Below the pieces are notes generated by a model, which was not told the origin of the DNA, did no database searches, and saw only the letters and a list, made by a program, of their open reading frames with translations. Both the position numbers and the translations under genes were made by a program. This document shows, in pieces, positions 1 through 8,604 of a stretch of DNA of 64,000 nt (position 1 is the first letter of the stretch; the number at the start of each line of letters is the position of its first letter). The stretch is from assembly GCF_022012395.1 (NCBI RefSeq), contig NZ_JAKLTQ010000010.1, positions 1 through 64,000 of the forward strand. Reading direction: 5' to 3'. Source of the stretch: Arthrobacter hankyongi (GTDB taxonomy: Bacteria > Actinomycetota > Actinomycetes > Actinomycetales > Micrococcaceae).

Positions 1-640
1 CCAGCGGGCATGACAACGTCCACCGCTCCACCCTGCGACAGTTCAAACCCCAACACAGGCGACGGCCAAGGCCCGTTCATGAACCGGCCACCGGCCCGGT
101 GCTTCCCGCCCGAAGCGGAAGCACCAATGCCGGACGCCGCCCCAGCAACAACACCAAGCCTGGCCGTCCGGGGAACGCTCGGCGTGCGCCTGCGCGGGCA
201 GGCCTACGCGGCTTCACACGCCAATAGACGGTCTGCGGCACGGATAGCCGCATGCCACCTCCCCTGCATCGTCCGCATCGGACGTGCCAAGGACCGGATC
301 CGGACGTAATCACGGTTATCGGCTCTTGCTGCTGCGTTCCAGCCGTTTCACTGCGGTTGTCGGGCGCGGAAGAAACGGCCGCCGTTACAGGTGTGCCTCT
401 TTGACGCGTGACCTAAGCAAGTGGACTCGCAGTCGTCGGTTCCGGCGGACCGACGTCGGCCGATACCGCCCGAGGTTGATGTAGTTGTGCGGAGTATCCA
501 ATAGATGGTGCGTTATCTGGCACTTGGGCATAAGTTTTCCGTGAGGCGCCCGTGAGTCTCCTAACATGGCGCACAGTGATGGCCATCACCGTCTTTTACT
601 GCTCCATATTCTTCAGCTCAAACCTTCAGGAGACTCCCCC
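1..640. other. Left edge, no convincing gene
   Basis: No reading frame here has a good ribosome binding site together with a recognisable product. A frame on the minus strand that starts near base 89 and runs off the left end could be the first part of a gene outside the window, but fewer than 30 codons are visible. The last 100 bases probably hold the promoter of the hydrolase gene that starts at 641. Confidence 0.4.
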
Positions 641-1831
641 TTGTGCGACATCCTCACTAACGCTATGCGTAGCGGTGCAACCCGGCGACAGGCCATCACG
701 GGCGTGCTTGCAGGCGCTACGGCCGTCGGTCTCAGCGCCGTTTTAGCGGTACCAGCTCAAGCGTCCCAGGTCCGAAAGCCATTTCAAGCCAAGAACCACC
801 GTACGAAGCTCGTGCTACTCGGTACCGCTGGTGGTCCGCCTTGGTGGCCGGGGACGGACCGCATGGGAATCGCGTCGGCCGTCGTCGTTGGCGACCGTTA
901 CTACCTTGTGGACGCCGGCGAGGGTGTCGGTCCCCGCCTTCGGCGATCGGGGCTCGGCGACCCCCTTGGGGTGGTACAGAACGGGCCTTTGCGGGACCTC
1001 CGGGCGATCTTCCTGACTCACCTGCACTCGGACCATATCTCGGACCTGAACAACATCCTCTCCTCCGGCCTGCACAACGGGCTTCAGCGGGCACCGGAGA
1101 AGATCCAGGTCTGGGGTCCGGGCAACCGCGGGGCGCTGCCCGCATTGTTCGGCGAGGGCCAGGAGCCGCCCGTTGTGGCTCCCGATAACCCGACCCCGGG
1201 GACACGGGAGATGGTGGCGTTGATGGTCCGGACTTTCGCCACTGACTACAACGATCGGTCCCGGGACAACCGGTTCCCGGTGCCAGAGCAGTTGTTCGAG
1301 GGCTTCGATGTCCCGATTCCCGAGCGCTACCTCGCTGACCCGAATGGCAACCCTCATCCACGGATGAGCCCGGTACCGTTCTACGAGGACGATCGCGTGC
1401 GCGTGTCGGCTACCCTCGTTATGCATGCACCCGTTTTCCCTGCGTTGGCCTTCCGCTTCGATACCGAAGACGGTGCGATCGTCATCTCCGGAGACACCGG
1501 CGTCAGCGAGAACCTTGTCGAACTCGCCGAAGGCGCGGATATCCTCGCCCACGAGGTCATGGACCGTCAGTGGGCCGAGAGCCTGTTCCCGCAGCCGCGC
1601 GATGCTGGCTCCGAGGGGCTCTTCCAGCACATGATCCGGTCACACACCCTGGCCGAGGAACTCGGACCGCTGGCGGAGCGCGCCGGGGTGAAGACGCTGG
1701 TGCTGCACCATCTGGTGCCGGGCAACGGTGCGCCGAACTCATGGAACGAAGCCAAGCGCGGCTTCTCCGGCCGCATGATCGTAGGCCAGGATCTCGACGA
1801 GATCGGCATCGGCCGGCCGGCCCGGACATAG
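641..1831 (+). CDS. Tat-exported metallo-beta-lactamase-fold hydrolase
   Basis: Encodes about 396 residues. The TTG at 641 is preferred because CAGGAGA lies 7-8 bases upstream; the frame is open further upstream but without a binding site. The N-terminus has a twin-arginine signal (ATRRQAITGVLAG, then a hydrophobic stretch ending VPAQA), so the enzyme is probably exported folded. The zinc motif THLHSDH (HxHxDH), a later SGDTG and AHEVM match the metallo-beta-lactamase fold of the RNase Z/arylsulfatase-like branch. The family hydrolyses phosphoesters, sulfate esters, lactones and similar bonds, and the substrate cannot be read from the sequence. It stands alone and converges on the sugar-transporter operon. 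It could supply an extracellular first step for the catabolic genes, which is inference. Confidence 0.85.
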   Translation: MCDILTNAMRSGATRRQAITGVLAGATAVGLSAVLAVPAQASQVRKPFQAKNHRTKLVLLGTAGGPPWWPGTDRMGIASAVVVGDRYYLVDAGEGVGPRLRRSGLGDPLGVVQNGPLRDLRAIFLTHLHSDHISDLNNILSSGLHNGLQRAPEKIQVWGPGNRGALPALFGEGQEPPVVAPDNPTPGTREMVALMVRTFATDYNDRSRDNRFPVPEQLFEGFDVPIPERYLADPNGNPHPRMSPVPFYEDDRVRVSATLVMHAPVFPALAFRFDTEDGAIVISGDTGVSENLVELAEGADILAHEVMDRQWAESLFPQPRDAGSEGLFQHMIRSHTLAEELGPLAERAGVKTLVLHHLVPGNGAPNSWNEAKRGFSGRMIVGQDLDEIGIGRPART

Positions 1832-1845
1832 AACCGGAAAGGCGA

Positions 1846-1872
1846 TGGCCGGAGCAGAATATGCTCCGGCCA
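1846..1872. terminator. Bidirectional terminator between convergent genes
   Basis: A perfect 11-bp inverted repeat (TGGCCGGAGCA / TGCTCCGGCCA) with a 5-base loop lies between the stop of the hydrolase gene and the stop of the converging ABC permease gene. Confidence 0.7.
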
Positions 1873-1964
1873 CCACCTTTGGTGCCGAGACTCGTTCTGG
1901 TCAATCAGTGCGGAAATGGCGACGGCGGAGCGGGCACCCCCGTGCCGCCCCGCCGTTGCCGGCT

Positions 1965-3029
1965 TTAGCGGTATCCGGCCCCTCGGCGCGCCTGGTCGAT
2001 AGCCACGGCCACCAGCAGGAGGACGCCCCCGGCGACCGTCTGGTAGTAGGACGGGACGGCGAGCAGCGTCATGCCGTTGTTGATGACACCGATGATCAGC
2101 ACCCCGACCAATGTCCGGGTCACGCGTCCTTCGCCACCGGCCAGGCTGGTGCCGCCCAGCAGGACCGCGGTGAGGACCTGCAGCTCGTAGCCGGTGCCCG
2201 CCGAAGGAACGGCGATGCCGCCCTGGGCCAGCATGAGCAGACCGGCCACGGACGCCGCAAGGCCGCTGGTGGCGAGGATGATGACGCGGGCGCGGTCCAC
2301 CGGGATTCCGGCGAGGCGGGATGCACGTGGATTGGAACCGACCGAGTAGACAGTCCGTCCCCACACGCTGTACTTCGCAATCCACCAGGCCACCGCGAAA
2401 ACGCCGAGCATCACCCACACCGGAACGGGCAGCAGAATCCAGCGGTCGAAGCCGATGGCGTCGAAGAAGGGGTCGCGGACAGCGATTTCACGCCCGTCGC
2501 TAAGGATGAAGGCGGCACCACGGAAAAGCGCCAGGGTACCGATTGTCACTATAATCGGATTGATCCGCAAGCGGACCACGCAGAAGGCATTGACCAGCCC
2601 GCAGACGACGCCGAGGGCCAGGGCGGCTGCTGATGCCGTAAGCGGTCCTGCCCCGAACGAGGACATCATGACGGCTGCTAGGACGCCGGTGATGCCTACG
2701 ATGGAACCGACCGACAGGTCCAGGGCTCCGGAAATGAGCACGAGGGTCATGACGGCCGACATGGTGCCGATGATGGCCACGGAGCGCAGGACGTTGATGA
2801 GGTTGGCTTCCGTGAGGAAGTGGGAGCTGGCGATCGCGAAACCGATGCACAGGACAACAAGGGCGCCGATAAGGGCCAGGTCCTGTCCCCCGGGCAGGGT
2901 TCGACGGAGGCGGGAAGCGCCGTGCTTGGGGGGCTGGATTGCCGCCTGCCCAGGTTCGACGGCGGGAGCTGCGGTTCCGGCGTCAGCGGCTGTTTCCTCG
3001 ACGGAGGAGATCTTGTTCGACGGGTTCAT
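1965..3029 (-). CDS. Ribose-type sugar ABC transporter permease
   Basis: Encodes 354 residues of the RbsC/BPD_transp_2 permease family. A hydrophilic N-terminal tail of about 45 residues precedes multiple membrane segments starting at LALIGALVVLCIGFAIA. The family loop with GSIVGITGVLAAV and the downstream GGTSLAGGEGRV stretch are visible. It is the last gene of a three-gene importer cassette, 10 bases after the ATPase gene. With its partners it should import a monosaccharide or sugar-like ligand. The family also handles autoinducer-2, xylose and polyols, so the ligand is uncertain. Its place downstream of catabolic genes suggests uptake of the pathway substrate or of a glycosidic part of it. 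Confidence 0.9.
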   Translation of the reverse strand: MNPSNKISSVEETAADAGTAAPAVEPGQAAIQPPKHGASRLRRTLPGGQDLALIGALVVLCIGFAIASSHFLTEANLINVLRSVAIIGTMSAVMTLVLISGALDLSVGSIVGITGVLAAVMMSSFGAGPLTASAAALALGVVCGLVNAFCVVRLRINPIIVTIGTLALFRGAAFILSDGREIAVRDPFFDAIGFDRWILLPVPVWVMLGVFAVAWWIAKYSVWGRTVYSVGSNPRASRLAGIPVDRARVIILATSGLAASVAGLLMLAQGGIAVPSAGTGYELQVLTAVLLGGTSLAGGEGRVTRTLVGVLIIGVINNGMTLLAVPSYYQTVAGGVLLLVAVAIDQARRGAGYR

Positions 3030-3039
3030 GGTCTTTCCC

Positions 3040-4536
3040 CTAAAGTGCGGCTGCAGTCAGGTCCGATGCGGTCAAAGCATTGGAGTCGAGTTGGGTCAGG
3101 ATGCGGCCACGACTGAGCACGTAGACGCGGTCGCAGAGTGCGGCAACTTCCTCCGCGTCGGAGGACGTGACGAGGCAGGTACCGCCGGCGTCGACGTATT
3201 CCCCCATGAGCCTGTGGATTTCGGCCTTGGCGCCGATGTCGACGCCGCGGGTCGGCTCGCTCAGCAGCAGCGCCCTGGGCGTTTCACCACCGGAGAACTG
3301 CCGGGCGAGGACCACTTTCTGCTGGTTGCCGCCGCTCAGCGAGGACACCTGGGCCTCGAGTGATCCTGCTTTGACGGCATGGCGGCTGGCCAGCCTTGCT
3401 GCCCGTTCGGTTTCCATGCCTTGCCGCCTGATGCCGGCGCGGGCGAGCCTGCTCCAGTTCGCAAGCAGGATGTTGTCCCTGACGGACAGTCCCAACGCCA
3501 GGCCTGCTCCCTTGCGGTCGGCCGGCACGTAGCCGATACCGCGCTGCCGGGCCTCGATCGGCGATGCAGGCAAGGGCTCTCCGCAGAATGTGGCATGCCC
3601 GGCGGTGTGCTCCTCTGAGCCGTACAGGCAGTCCGCGATGGTCTCGTGGCCGCTGCCGGCGAGCCCGAAGAAGCCAACGATTTCTCCGGCAGCCACGCGG
3701 AATGACACGCCGCCGAGCGAACGCCCGCTGCGCAGATCCTGGACTTCAAAGACAGATGTCCCCTTCCCGGCAGCTGGGGCCGGCCGCGCTTGCGAGCCAA
3801 GCGGGTCGGCGCCGAGCATGGCGCGCACAATGCTCGGCCGGTCCGTGTCGGACACTTCGGTTGCCAGAACGACGGCACCATCCCGCAGCACCGTCACATC
3901 GTCGGCGACGGCGAGGACCTCTTCGAGGTGATGACTGATGTAGAGGATCGCCACCCCCTGCGCGGCGAGACCACGCAGTCGTTCGAGAAGCCCGTCTGCC
4001 TCGGGTGGGGTCAGGGCGGCCGTCGGCTCGTCGAGGAACAACACCTTCGGCCGGGCGGCCAACCCCCGGGCGATCTCCACGAGCTGTTGCTCCGCCAAGG
4101 GCAGGGATCCGACGATGGCTTCCGGATCGATACCGGCGCCAAGCTCGGACAGGACCGCTCCGGCTTGCCGCATCGCCTTGGCGGAGTCGACTATGCCGAA
4201 GCGCCGCGGCAGCTGCCCCATGAGCACGTTCTCGGCCACGGTGAGCGTGGGCGCGAGTTCGAGTTCCTGGTGAACAGTGCGGATGCCTTCGCGTTGGGCG
4301 TCGGCCGGGGTCCGGAAGCGCGCCGGACGGCCGTCCACCATGATCGTTCCTTCGTCAGGTTCGATCATCCCGGACATCATATTGACCAAGGTGGACTTTC
4401 CCGCCCCGTTCTCTCCGAGCAGTGCGTGGATCCGGCCGTGCCGGAGAGAAAGCTCGACGTCGCGGACGGCGTGGGTTCCGCCAAAGCGCTTGTGCACACC
4501 TTCCAGGTGCAGCGCGGGGTGCGTCACCTGGTTCAC
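3040..4536 (-). CDS. Sugar ABC transporter ATP-binding protein (RbsA-like)
   Basis: Encodes 498 residues with two fused ABC ATPase domains, as in RbsA, MglA and XylG. Domain 1 has Walker A GENGAGKST near residue 40, a signature-like region LPLAEQQLVEIARG and Walker B LFLDEPTAAL. Domain 2 has the relaxed Walker A (GLAGSGHE) usual for this family, then SGGNQQK and LLLSEPTRGVD. The GTG start overlaps the stop of the binding-protein gene (GTGA), which indicates translational coupling. It powers import with the permease and binding protein on either side. Residue patterns are intact, so the protein should be functional. Confidence 0.93.
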   Translation of the reverse strand: MNQVTHPALHLEGVHKRFGGTHAVRDVELSLRHGRIHALLGENGAGKSTLVNMMSGMIEPDEGTIMVDGRPARFRTPADAQREGIRTVHQELELAPTLTVAENVLMGQLPRRFGIVDSAKAMRQAGAVLSELGAGIDPEAIVGSLPLAEQQLVEIARGLAARPKVLFLDEPTAALTPPEADGLLERLRGLAAQGVAILYISHHLEEVLAVADDVTVLRDGAVVLATEVSDTDRPSIVRAMLGADPLGSQARPAPAAGKGTSVFEVQDLRSGRSLGGVSFRVAAGEIVGFFGLAGSGHETIADCLYGSEEHTAGHATFCGEPLPASPIEARQRGIGYVPADRKGAGLALGLSVRDNILLANWSRLARAGIRRQGMETERAARLASRHAVKAGSLEAQVSSLSGGNQQKVVLARQFSGGETPRALLLSEPTRGVDIGAKAEIHRLMGEYVDAGGTCLVTSSDAEEVAALCDRVYVLSRGRILTQLDSNALTASDLTAAAL

Positions 4537-5510
4537 TCATTCCCGTTGATGTCGTCTGCGTTCTTGGCAGTTACGACGCGGGTCTGGCCCGGGTGCGTGA
4601 CCTTCGGGACGTCTTCTCCGGCAGCGATCCGTGTGGCGAGGTTGACAATCTCCTTGCCCCACTGTTCTGGGAAGAGGCCTACGGTGGCCACGAGGGGCGA
4701 GCCCTCGCGCTTGAGCTCGTCAACCACCATGGGATCACCGGACGTTCCGACGACCAGCACGTCGTCCTCCCGACCTGCTGCCTTGGCGGCGGCCACCGCC
4801 ACCATGGCCATCGAATCCAGATGGGCCCAGACAGCGATTTTTTCGCCCGGATGCGCGGAGAGAAAGTCTGCGGAGACCTGCCGGGCGACGCTGGGGTCGA
4901 GCCTGGTGTCGCCGACTGTCACGTCGATGGCGCCGAGTTTGCCCTTGAGCGCGGCCTGTGCGGCGTCACTGCGCTCAAGCTGCACGTCGCCGCCGGCGGG
5001 CAGGGCCAGCATCAAGGCACTGTCGACCTTGCCCTTGCCCCATTTCTTCAGGGCGGCATCGGCCAGGGCATCGCCCCCGAGCCGGCCTACCTCCGCATTG
5101 TCAATGGCGAACAGCGGCGCGTCACCGACCGGGTACTGGACGGCGAGCACCGGTACGCCGGCCTCGCCCATAATCCGAGCCACCCGGTCGTTGGCATCGG
5201 CTACCGAACTGTACTCGACGAATACGGAGGGAGTCTGGGTAGCAGCATCGCGTGCGTTGTTGACGACCTTGGCGGCATCGGTGTGGTTGTCGAAGACGGA
5301 AAAATTGTTGCCGACGGCGCCAGCCGCCTTCTCCACCCCCTTGGTGACGGTGGCAACAAACGGGGTCTGCTGGTCGCCTGCGTAGGCGATGGAAACGGTA
5401 CCGGTGCTGCCGCTGGCAGAACCGCCCGTGGCCGGGCCGCCGCATGCTGTCAGGGTGGCAAGGCCGGCGAAGACCGTGATGGCGGCGATGGTTTGCTGGA
5501 TGGTGCGCAT
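4533..5510 (-). CDS. Sugar-binding lipoprotein of the ABC importer (RbsB-like)
   Basis: Encodes 325 residues. The signal sequence ends in a lipobox (LTAC, followed by GGPATGG), so the mature protein is a membrane-anchored solute receptor. The body matches the periplasmic binding protein 4 fold (Peripla_BP_4), with repeats of the VxVxxNNxDAA/VVGTSGDP type. The start has AAAGGAA 6 bases upstream. It is the first gene of the importer cassette and follows a strong hairpin (5560-5596), so its mRNA may be partly independent of the genes upstream. The ligand is unknown. Confidence 0.9.
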   Translation of the reverse strand: MRTIQQTIAAITVFAGLATLTACGGPATGGSASGSTGTVSIAYAGDQQTPFVATVTKGVEKAAGAVGNNFSVFDNHTDAAKVVNNARDAATQTPSVFVEYSSVADANDRVARIMGEAGVPVLAVQYPVGDAPLFAIDNAEVGRLGGDALADAALKKWGKGKVDSALMLALPAGGDVQLERSDAAQAALKGKLGAIDVTVGDTRLDPSVARQVSADFLSAHPGEKIAVWAHLDSMAMVAVAAAKAAGREDDVLVVGTSGDPMVVDELKREGSPLVATVGLFPEQWGKEIVNLATRIAAGEDVPKVTHPGQTRVVTAKNADDINGNE

Positions 5511-5559
5511 GAATGTTCCTTTGCTGTGGTGTGTGACCGGGTGCCGCGCCGCATGGTGC

Positions 5560-5596
5560 GGAGCGGGCAGGGGCGTAATCCGCCCCTGCCCGCTCC
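5560..5596 (-). terminator. Strong hairpin between catabolic genes and importer
   Basis: A perfect 16-bp inverted repeat with a 5-base loop (TAATC) lies between the enoyl-CoA hydratase-like gene and the binding-protein gene on the minus strand. There is no long T run. It could be a terminator, a partial attenuator, or an mRNA stabiliser that sets different levels for the two halves of the operon. Confidence 0.6.
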
Positions 5597-5609
5597 GGAA
5601 CCCGATTCC

Positions 5610-6326
5610 CTACTGTGGGCCGAAGAGCTGGATGAATCCTTCGGCGCCGGAGCGCAGGGCCTGGCCGTAGTCCTGGTCGAAGGACGCGTACATCAGCGGC
5701 CTGCCGAGACGGCCGGCGGTGCCGGAGCGCTGGACGGCCCCGGCGTAGTAGGCCACGCGGTCCTGCAGTTGATCGGCGGGGACGGCCTCGTCGATGATGC
5801 CGAGCTGTTCGGCACGCTGGGCGGTGAACGGTTCGCCGGTGAGGATGTTGGTGATCGCGGCCTTGGCCGGAACCCGGCGCAGGGCCGGGCTCTGGGCGAC
5901 TGCGGGCCAGGTCCCCAGGGTCGCTTCGATGGTTCCCAGTTTGGCGGTGTCGACGGCGATGACGATGTCGGCACTGCAGACCAGGCCGAAGCCGCCGGCG
6001 AGGGCGTCGCCGTTGACGGCCGCGACCACGGGGGTGCGCAGGGCCGGGAACGTTTCGAACAGTTCGACGACGGCGTCTGCGAACGGCCGGGCGGTCCCGG
6101 TGGCGCGGATGTGCGGCCCGTCCGCGCCGCCGCAGAAGGTGTCCCCGGCGCCGGTCAGGACGATGGCACCGGCTGTCTCGTCGTCGTCCAGGGTGCGCAG
6201 CGCCGTTGTGAGTTCCCTGGCCATGCCGGCATCCAGCATGTTCCGTTCCCCGCGTTCGAGAGTCAGGTAGGCGGTGGTCCCTTCGGTGCGGACGCGCACG
6301 GTGGTGAGGTCCTCAAGCACGGCCAT
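5610..6326 (-). CDS. Enoyl-CoA hydratase/isomerase family protein
   Basis: Encodes about 238 residues. The ATG at 6326 is chosen because AAGGAG lies 6 bases upstream; the frame is open further but overlaps the previous gene deeply. Crotonase-fold landmarks are visible: LTGAGDTFCGGAD (first oxyanion-hole region) and VAAVNGDALAGGFGLVCSADIVIA (second oxyanion hole). The fold catalyses hydration, isomerisation, dehalogenation or C-C bond cleavage, usually on acyl-CoA thioesters. No CoA ligase is encoded nearby, so the actual reaction is open. It overlaps the upstream dehydrogenase gene by 14 bases, so the two are translationally coupled. Confidence 0.85.
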   Translation of the reverse strand: MAVLEDLTTVRVRTEGTTAYLTLERGERNMLDAGMARELTTALRTLDDDETAGAIVLTGAGDTFCGGADGPHIRATGTARPFADAVVELFETFPALRTPVVAAVNGDALAGGFGLVCSADIVIAVDTAKLGTIEATLGTWPAVAQSPALRRVPAKAAITNILTGEPFTAQRAEQLGIIDEAVPADQLQDRVAYYAGAVQRSGTAGRLGRPLMYASFDQDYGQALRSGAEGFIQLFGPQ

Positions 6327-7215
6327 GGTCGGCTCCTTCGGTGGTGGTGGTGCCAGGCTGCAGGGCGGCGAGGGCGAGCATGTCCTCGTCCCCGTGGCCC
6401 TGCCCGCCGGCAATGGCGGCAAGCTGTTCGACGGCGGCGGCCAGCGGCAGCGGGACGCCGAGTTCCCGGGCTGCGCCGGTACCGAGCGCCAGGTCCTTGC
6501 GCATCATGTCCAGGGTGAAGGTGGGCGTGAAGTCCTTTGCCGCCAGTGAGGCGGCGCGGGCCCGGATCCAGCCGGAGCCGAGCACGGTGTTGCCGAGGAA
6601 CTCCAGGAAGTCCTCCCGGCGGACGCCGCCGTGCTCGGCCAGGCTGGTCACTTCCACCAGTGCCTGGGCCATGATGCCGAGGTAGAGGTTGTGGGCCAGC
6701 TTCACGAGCCGCGCCCCTTCGGCCTCGCCCGCGGCGACGACGGTCCCGGCCAGTTCCTGCAGGAGGGGGTGCACCGCGGCGTAGGCTGCGGCCGGGCCGG
6801 AGGCGACGATGCAGGCGCCTCCGGCCGTGACGACGCCGGGGTTGCCGCTGACCGGTGCCGCCAGGAAGGCGCTCCCGCTGCCTTCCACGGCCCGGCGCAC
6901 GGCGGCGGAGGCCTCGGCGGAGACGGTGGAGCAGTCGACGACGATGTCCGGGCGGTCCTCGCCGGCCAGCAGGCCGCCGGGGCCGGTAACGACCTGCTCA
7001 AGGTCCTGGTCAGCCCCGACCGTGGTGAACACGATCCGGCAGGCGGCCAGGTCGCTCGGCTTCTCGACGCGCTCGGCGCCCCGTTCCACGAGCGGCTCGG
7101 CCTTGGCCGGGGTGCGGTTCCAGACGGCCAGGGTGTGCCCGGCGTCGAGCAGGCGCGAGGCCAGGGCGGTCCCCATCCTGCCGGTGCCGATCCAGCCGAT
7201 GTCGGCGGTGGTCAC
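6313..7215 (-). CDS. NAD(P)-dependent beta-hydroxyacid dehydrogenase family
   Basis: Encodes 300 residues. The GTG start overlaps the stop of the M24 gene (GTGA). The N-terminus carries a Rossmann motif GWIGTGRMG at residues 5-13. The substrate-binding motif AAPVSGNPGV and catalytic-region sequence VKLAHNLYLG (Lys, then Asn three to four residues on) are those of the 3-hydroxyisobutyrate / 2-hydroxy-3-oxopropionate / 6-phosphogluconate dehydrogenase superfamily. It probably oxidises or reduces a short hydroxyacid or semialdehyde made in this pathway. The neighbours (transketolase halves, M24 protein, crotonase) suggest processing of a carbon skeleton rather than amino acid breakdown. Specific substrate unknown. 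Confidence 0.85.
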   Translation of the reverse strand: MTTADIGWIGTGRMGTALASRLLDAGHTLAVWNRTPAKAEPLVERGAERVEKPSDLAACRIVFTTVGADQDLEQVVTGPGGLLAGEDRPDIVVDCSTVSAEASAAVRRAVEGSGSAFLAAPVSGNPGVVTAGGACIVASGPAAAYAAVHPLLQELAGTVVAAGEAEGARLVKLAHNLYLGIMAQALVEVTSLAEHGGVRREDFLEFLGNTVLGSGWIRARAASLAAKDFTPTFTLDMMRKDLALGTGAARELGVPLPLAAAVEQLAAIAGGQGHGDEDMLALAALQPGTTTTEGADHGRA

Positions 7216-8576
7216 GCCGTCACCTCGGCGAAGTCGGCGGCCGGTGCGGCCGGCTGCAGGTCGACGCCGGTGTAGTAGCGGGTGCCGGCCACGTAGAGTT
7301 GGTCCGCCGGGAAGCGGGTGAGCAGCTGGCAGCCGTCCTTGGTGACCACCAGTTCCTCCTCGATGCGGGCAGCGGCGGAGCCGTCCGGGGTGGGCCAGTA
7401 GGTCTCCATGGCGAAGACCATGCCCTCCTGCAGCTCGATGGGGTGATCGAAGGAGTGGTAGCGGCTCATCAGCGGCCGTTCCCACAGGCCCAGGCCGATG
7501 CCGTGGCAGTACTGCAGCCCGAAGGCCTGTTCCTCGGTTTCGAAGCCGAAGTCCTTGGCGGCCGGGAAGTGCTGGACGATGTCCGCGCTGGAGGCGCCGG
7601 GGCGGACCTCGGCCATGGCCAGGTCCATGAACTCGCGGGCCTGCTTGTAGGCGTCGCGCTGGGCCATCGTGGCGGAGCCGACGTTCAGGGTCCGGTAGTA
7701 GCAGGTGCGGTAGCCCATGTAGGAGTGGATGATGTCGAAGTACGCGGTGTCCCCGGGGCGGATGAACCGGTTGGAGAACACGTGCGGGTGCGGGCTGCAG
7801 CGTTCCCCGGAGATGGCATTGACTGCCTCGACTTCCTCCGAGCCGTTCTCGTAGAGGAACTTGTTCACCAGCGCGACGGCGTCGTTCTCCTTCACGCCCG
7901 GGCGCAGGAAGCGGTACAGCTCCTCGTACGCCCCGTCTACGAGTGCGGCGGAGTGGTTAAGCAGGGCGACCTCGTCCGGGGTCTTGATGGTGCGCGCCTC
8001 GAGCATCAGGTGGTTGCCGTCCTCGACGGTCAGGCCCTCGGCCTCGAGCGCGCGCAGCACGGGCAGTTCGACGACGTCGACGCCGACGGGCTCTCCGGCC
8101 AGGCCGTGCTCGCGCAGGATGTCGGCGATGCGCTTGGCGTTGGCGGCTTCGATGCCGACCTCGGTGGGGATGGCGCCGCGCCAGGTGGAGACACCGGCGC
8201 GCCAGTTCTCCTCCGGCAGCCACGGGGCGAAGCTCTGGTGGGTCTTGGCCGCGGATCCGATGTCCCACAGGATCGGGGCCTGGCCGCGCATCAGCAGGGC
8301 GCAGCGGAAGTACTTGTCCCGGGCCCAGTTCCCGATGTGGGTGGCGGTGGTGTAGCGGATGTTGTTCATGTCGAACAGCACCAGCGCCCCGAGGTGGGAC
8401 CGTTCCAGCTGTTCCATGGCCTTGGCCAGGCGCTCGGTGCGCAGCCGGTCCATGTTGACGCGGTTCTCCCAATCGGAGGCGGTGGCGTCGCCGGGCGAGG
8501 CGATCGGGTACGCGCCGTGGGTGGCCTGGTAGAAGTTCGGAATGCTGCGGCGCTGGCCGTTGTTGGGGGTGCACAT
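7212..8576 (-). CDS. M24-family (creatinase/aminopeptidase P-fold) protein with altered metal site
   Basis: Encodes 454 residues. The N-domain is creatinase-like (LVLFDMNNIRYTTATHIGNW), followed by a pita-bread catalytic domain. M24 enzymes normally bind two metals through Asp, Asp, His, Glu, Glu. Here Asp281, His358, Glu391 and Glu406/407 can be matched, but the second Asp is replaced by Cys292 (GYRTCYYRT where GYxxDxxRT is usual). It may therefore be a single-metal or non-peptidase enzyme, as known for creatinase and the DMSP lyase DddP in this fold. AAGGAG upstream of the ATG supports the start. It lies between transketolase and dehydrogenase genes, so a catabolic hydrolase or lyase role is likely. 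The Cys may be a feature of a whole subfamily. Confidence 0.8.
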   Translation of the reverse strand: MCTPNNGQRRSIPNFYQATHGAYPIASPGDATASDWENRVNMDRLRTERLAKAMEQLERSHLGALVLFDMNNIRYTTATHIGNWARDKYFRCALLMRGQAPILWDIGSAAKTHQSFAPWLPEENWRAGVSTWRGAIPTEVGIEAANAKRIADILREHGLAGEPVGVDVVELPVLRALEAEGLTVEDGNHLMLEARTIKTPDEVALLNHSAALVDGAYEELYRFLRPGVKENDAVALVNKFLYENGSEEVEAVNAISGERCSPHPHVFSNRFIRPGDTAYFDIIHSYMGYRTCYYRTLNVGSATMAQRDAYKQAREFMDLAMAEVRPGASSADIVQHFPAAKDFGFETEEQAFGLQYCHGIGLGLWERPLMSRYHSFDHPIELQEGMVFAMETYWPTPDGSAAARIEEELVVTKDGCQLLTRFPADQLYVAGTRYYTGVDLQPAAPAADFAEVTA

Positions 8577-8604
8577 GGTTTCTGCTCCTTACGTGGATCG
8601 GGGG

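Noticed and set aside
4422-6518. Nearly 700-codon frame on + opposite the importer and crotonase genes
   Set aside because: It is the complementary-strand shadow of three well-supported minus-strand genes in high-GC DNA.
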